This document shows, one piece after another, positions 11,283 through 11,304 of a DNA stretch of 11,304 nucleotides. Numbering within the stretch: position 1 is the stretch's first letter; each line of letters begins with the position of its first letter. The position numbers and the translations under genes were made by a program. The stretch is taken from positions 96,562-107,865 of the forward strand of contig FR898238.1 in the NCBI GenBank assembly GCA_000437375.1, read 5' to 3'. The DNA comes from Eubacterium sp. CAG:841 (GTDB lineage Bacteria; Bacillota; Clostridia; Oscillospirales; CAG-272). Below the pieces are notes generated by a model that saw only the letters and a list, made by a program, of their open reading frames with translations, did not search any database and was not told the DNA's origin.

Positions 11283-11304
11283 AAAGTTTCCTATAAAATA
11301 AAGC

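Overview
The window looks like chromosomal DNA of an uncultured gut-type Clostridia (Bacillota). It is moderately AT-rich. Nearly every gene has a strong AGGAGG-type ribosome binding site, and the promoters are sigma-A-like, mostly with an extended -10 (TGnTATAAT). The protein families also fit: ECF sigma factors, DUF4367-like membrane proteins, XRE regulators with C-terminal winged-helix-like domains, and MmcQ/YjbR. I see no rRNA, tRNA, CRISPR array, insertion sequence or phage structural gene. The organism call is inference from gene content and signal style.

Layout. (1) 1-1990, minus strand: an ECF sigma factor (1399-1920), then a single-pass membrane protein with a DUF4367-like outer domain that is probably its anti-sigma factor (488-1282), then a small secreted Cys/His protein (56-463), closed by a hairpin terminator at 11-42. 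An ECF-type promoter motif lies between the sigma and membrane-protein genes. (2) 1991-3747: an AT-rich intergenic stretch with a 53-nt hairpin, then a plus-strand gene whose product joins a type IV prepilin N-terminus to a GLUG-repeat beta-helix-like domain. (3) 3748-6051: two plus-strand XRE regulators. The first is a winged-helix type with an inverted repeat over its -35. The second has tandem promoters, a perfect palindrome and a cysteine-rich C-terminal domain I do not recognise. (4) 6074-8450, minus strand: an XRE regulator of the same family as the first, followed by an OPA-like MFS transporter with its own promoter. The regulator gene is bracketed by two direct repeats that are 81% identical, and a cre/LacI-like palindrome sits at its transcription start. 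(5) 8583-9635: a second ECF sigma factor with a roughly 110-residue helical C-terminal extension, an ECF-type promoter upstream and a bidirectional terminator downstream. (6) 9661-11282: a divergent pair, a transglutaminase-like lipoprotein (minus) and an MmcQ/YjbR protein (plus).

How the parts work together. The window is unusually rich in regulators: two ECF sigma factors, one probable anti-sigma factor and three XRE proteins. Their outputs face the cell surface: a secreted Cys/His protein, a pilin-like protein, a transporter and a lipoprotein. The two ECF loci share a promoter architecture (C[A/C]CC, 16-17 nt, CACTTATA), which suggests each sigma reads a promoter in its own locus. Several sigma-A promoters carry palindromes at or just downstream of the start site, so many of these genes are probably under local repressor control.
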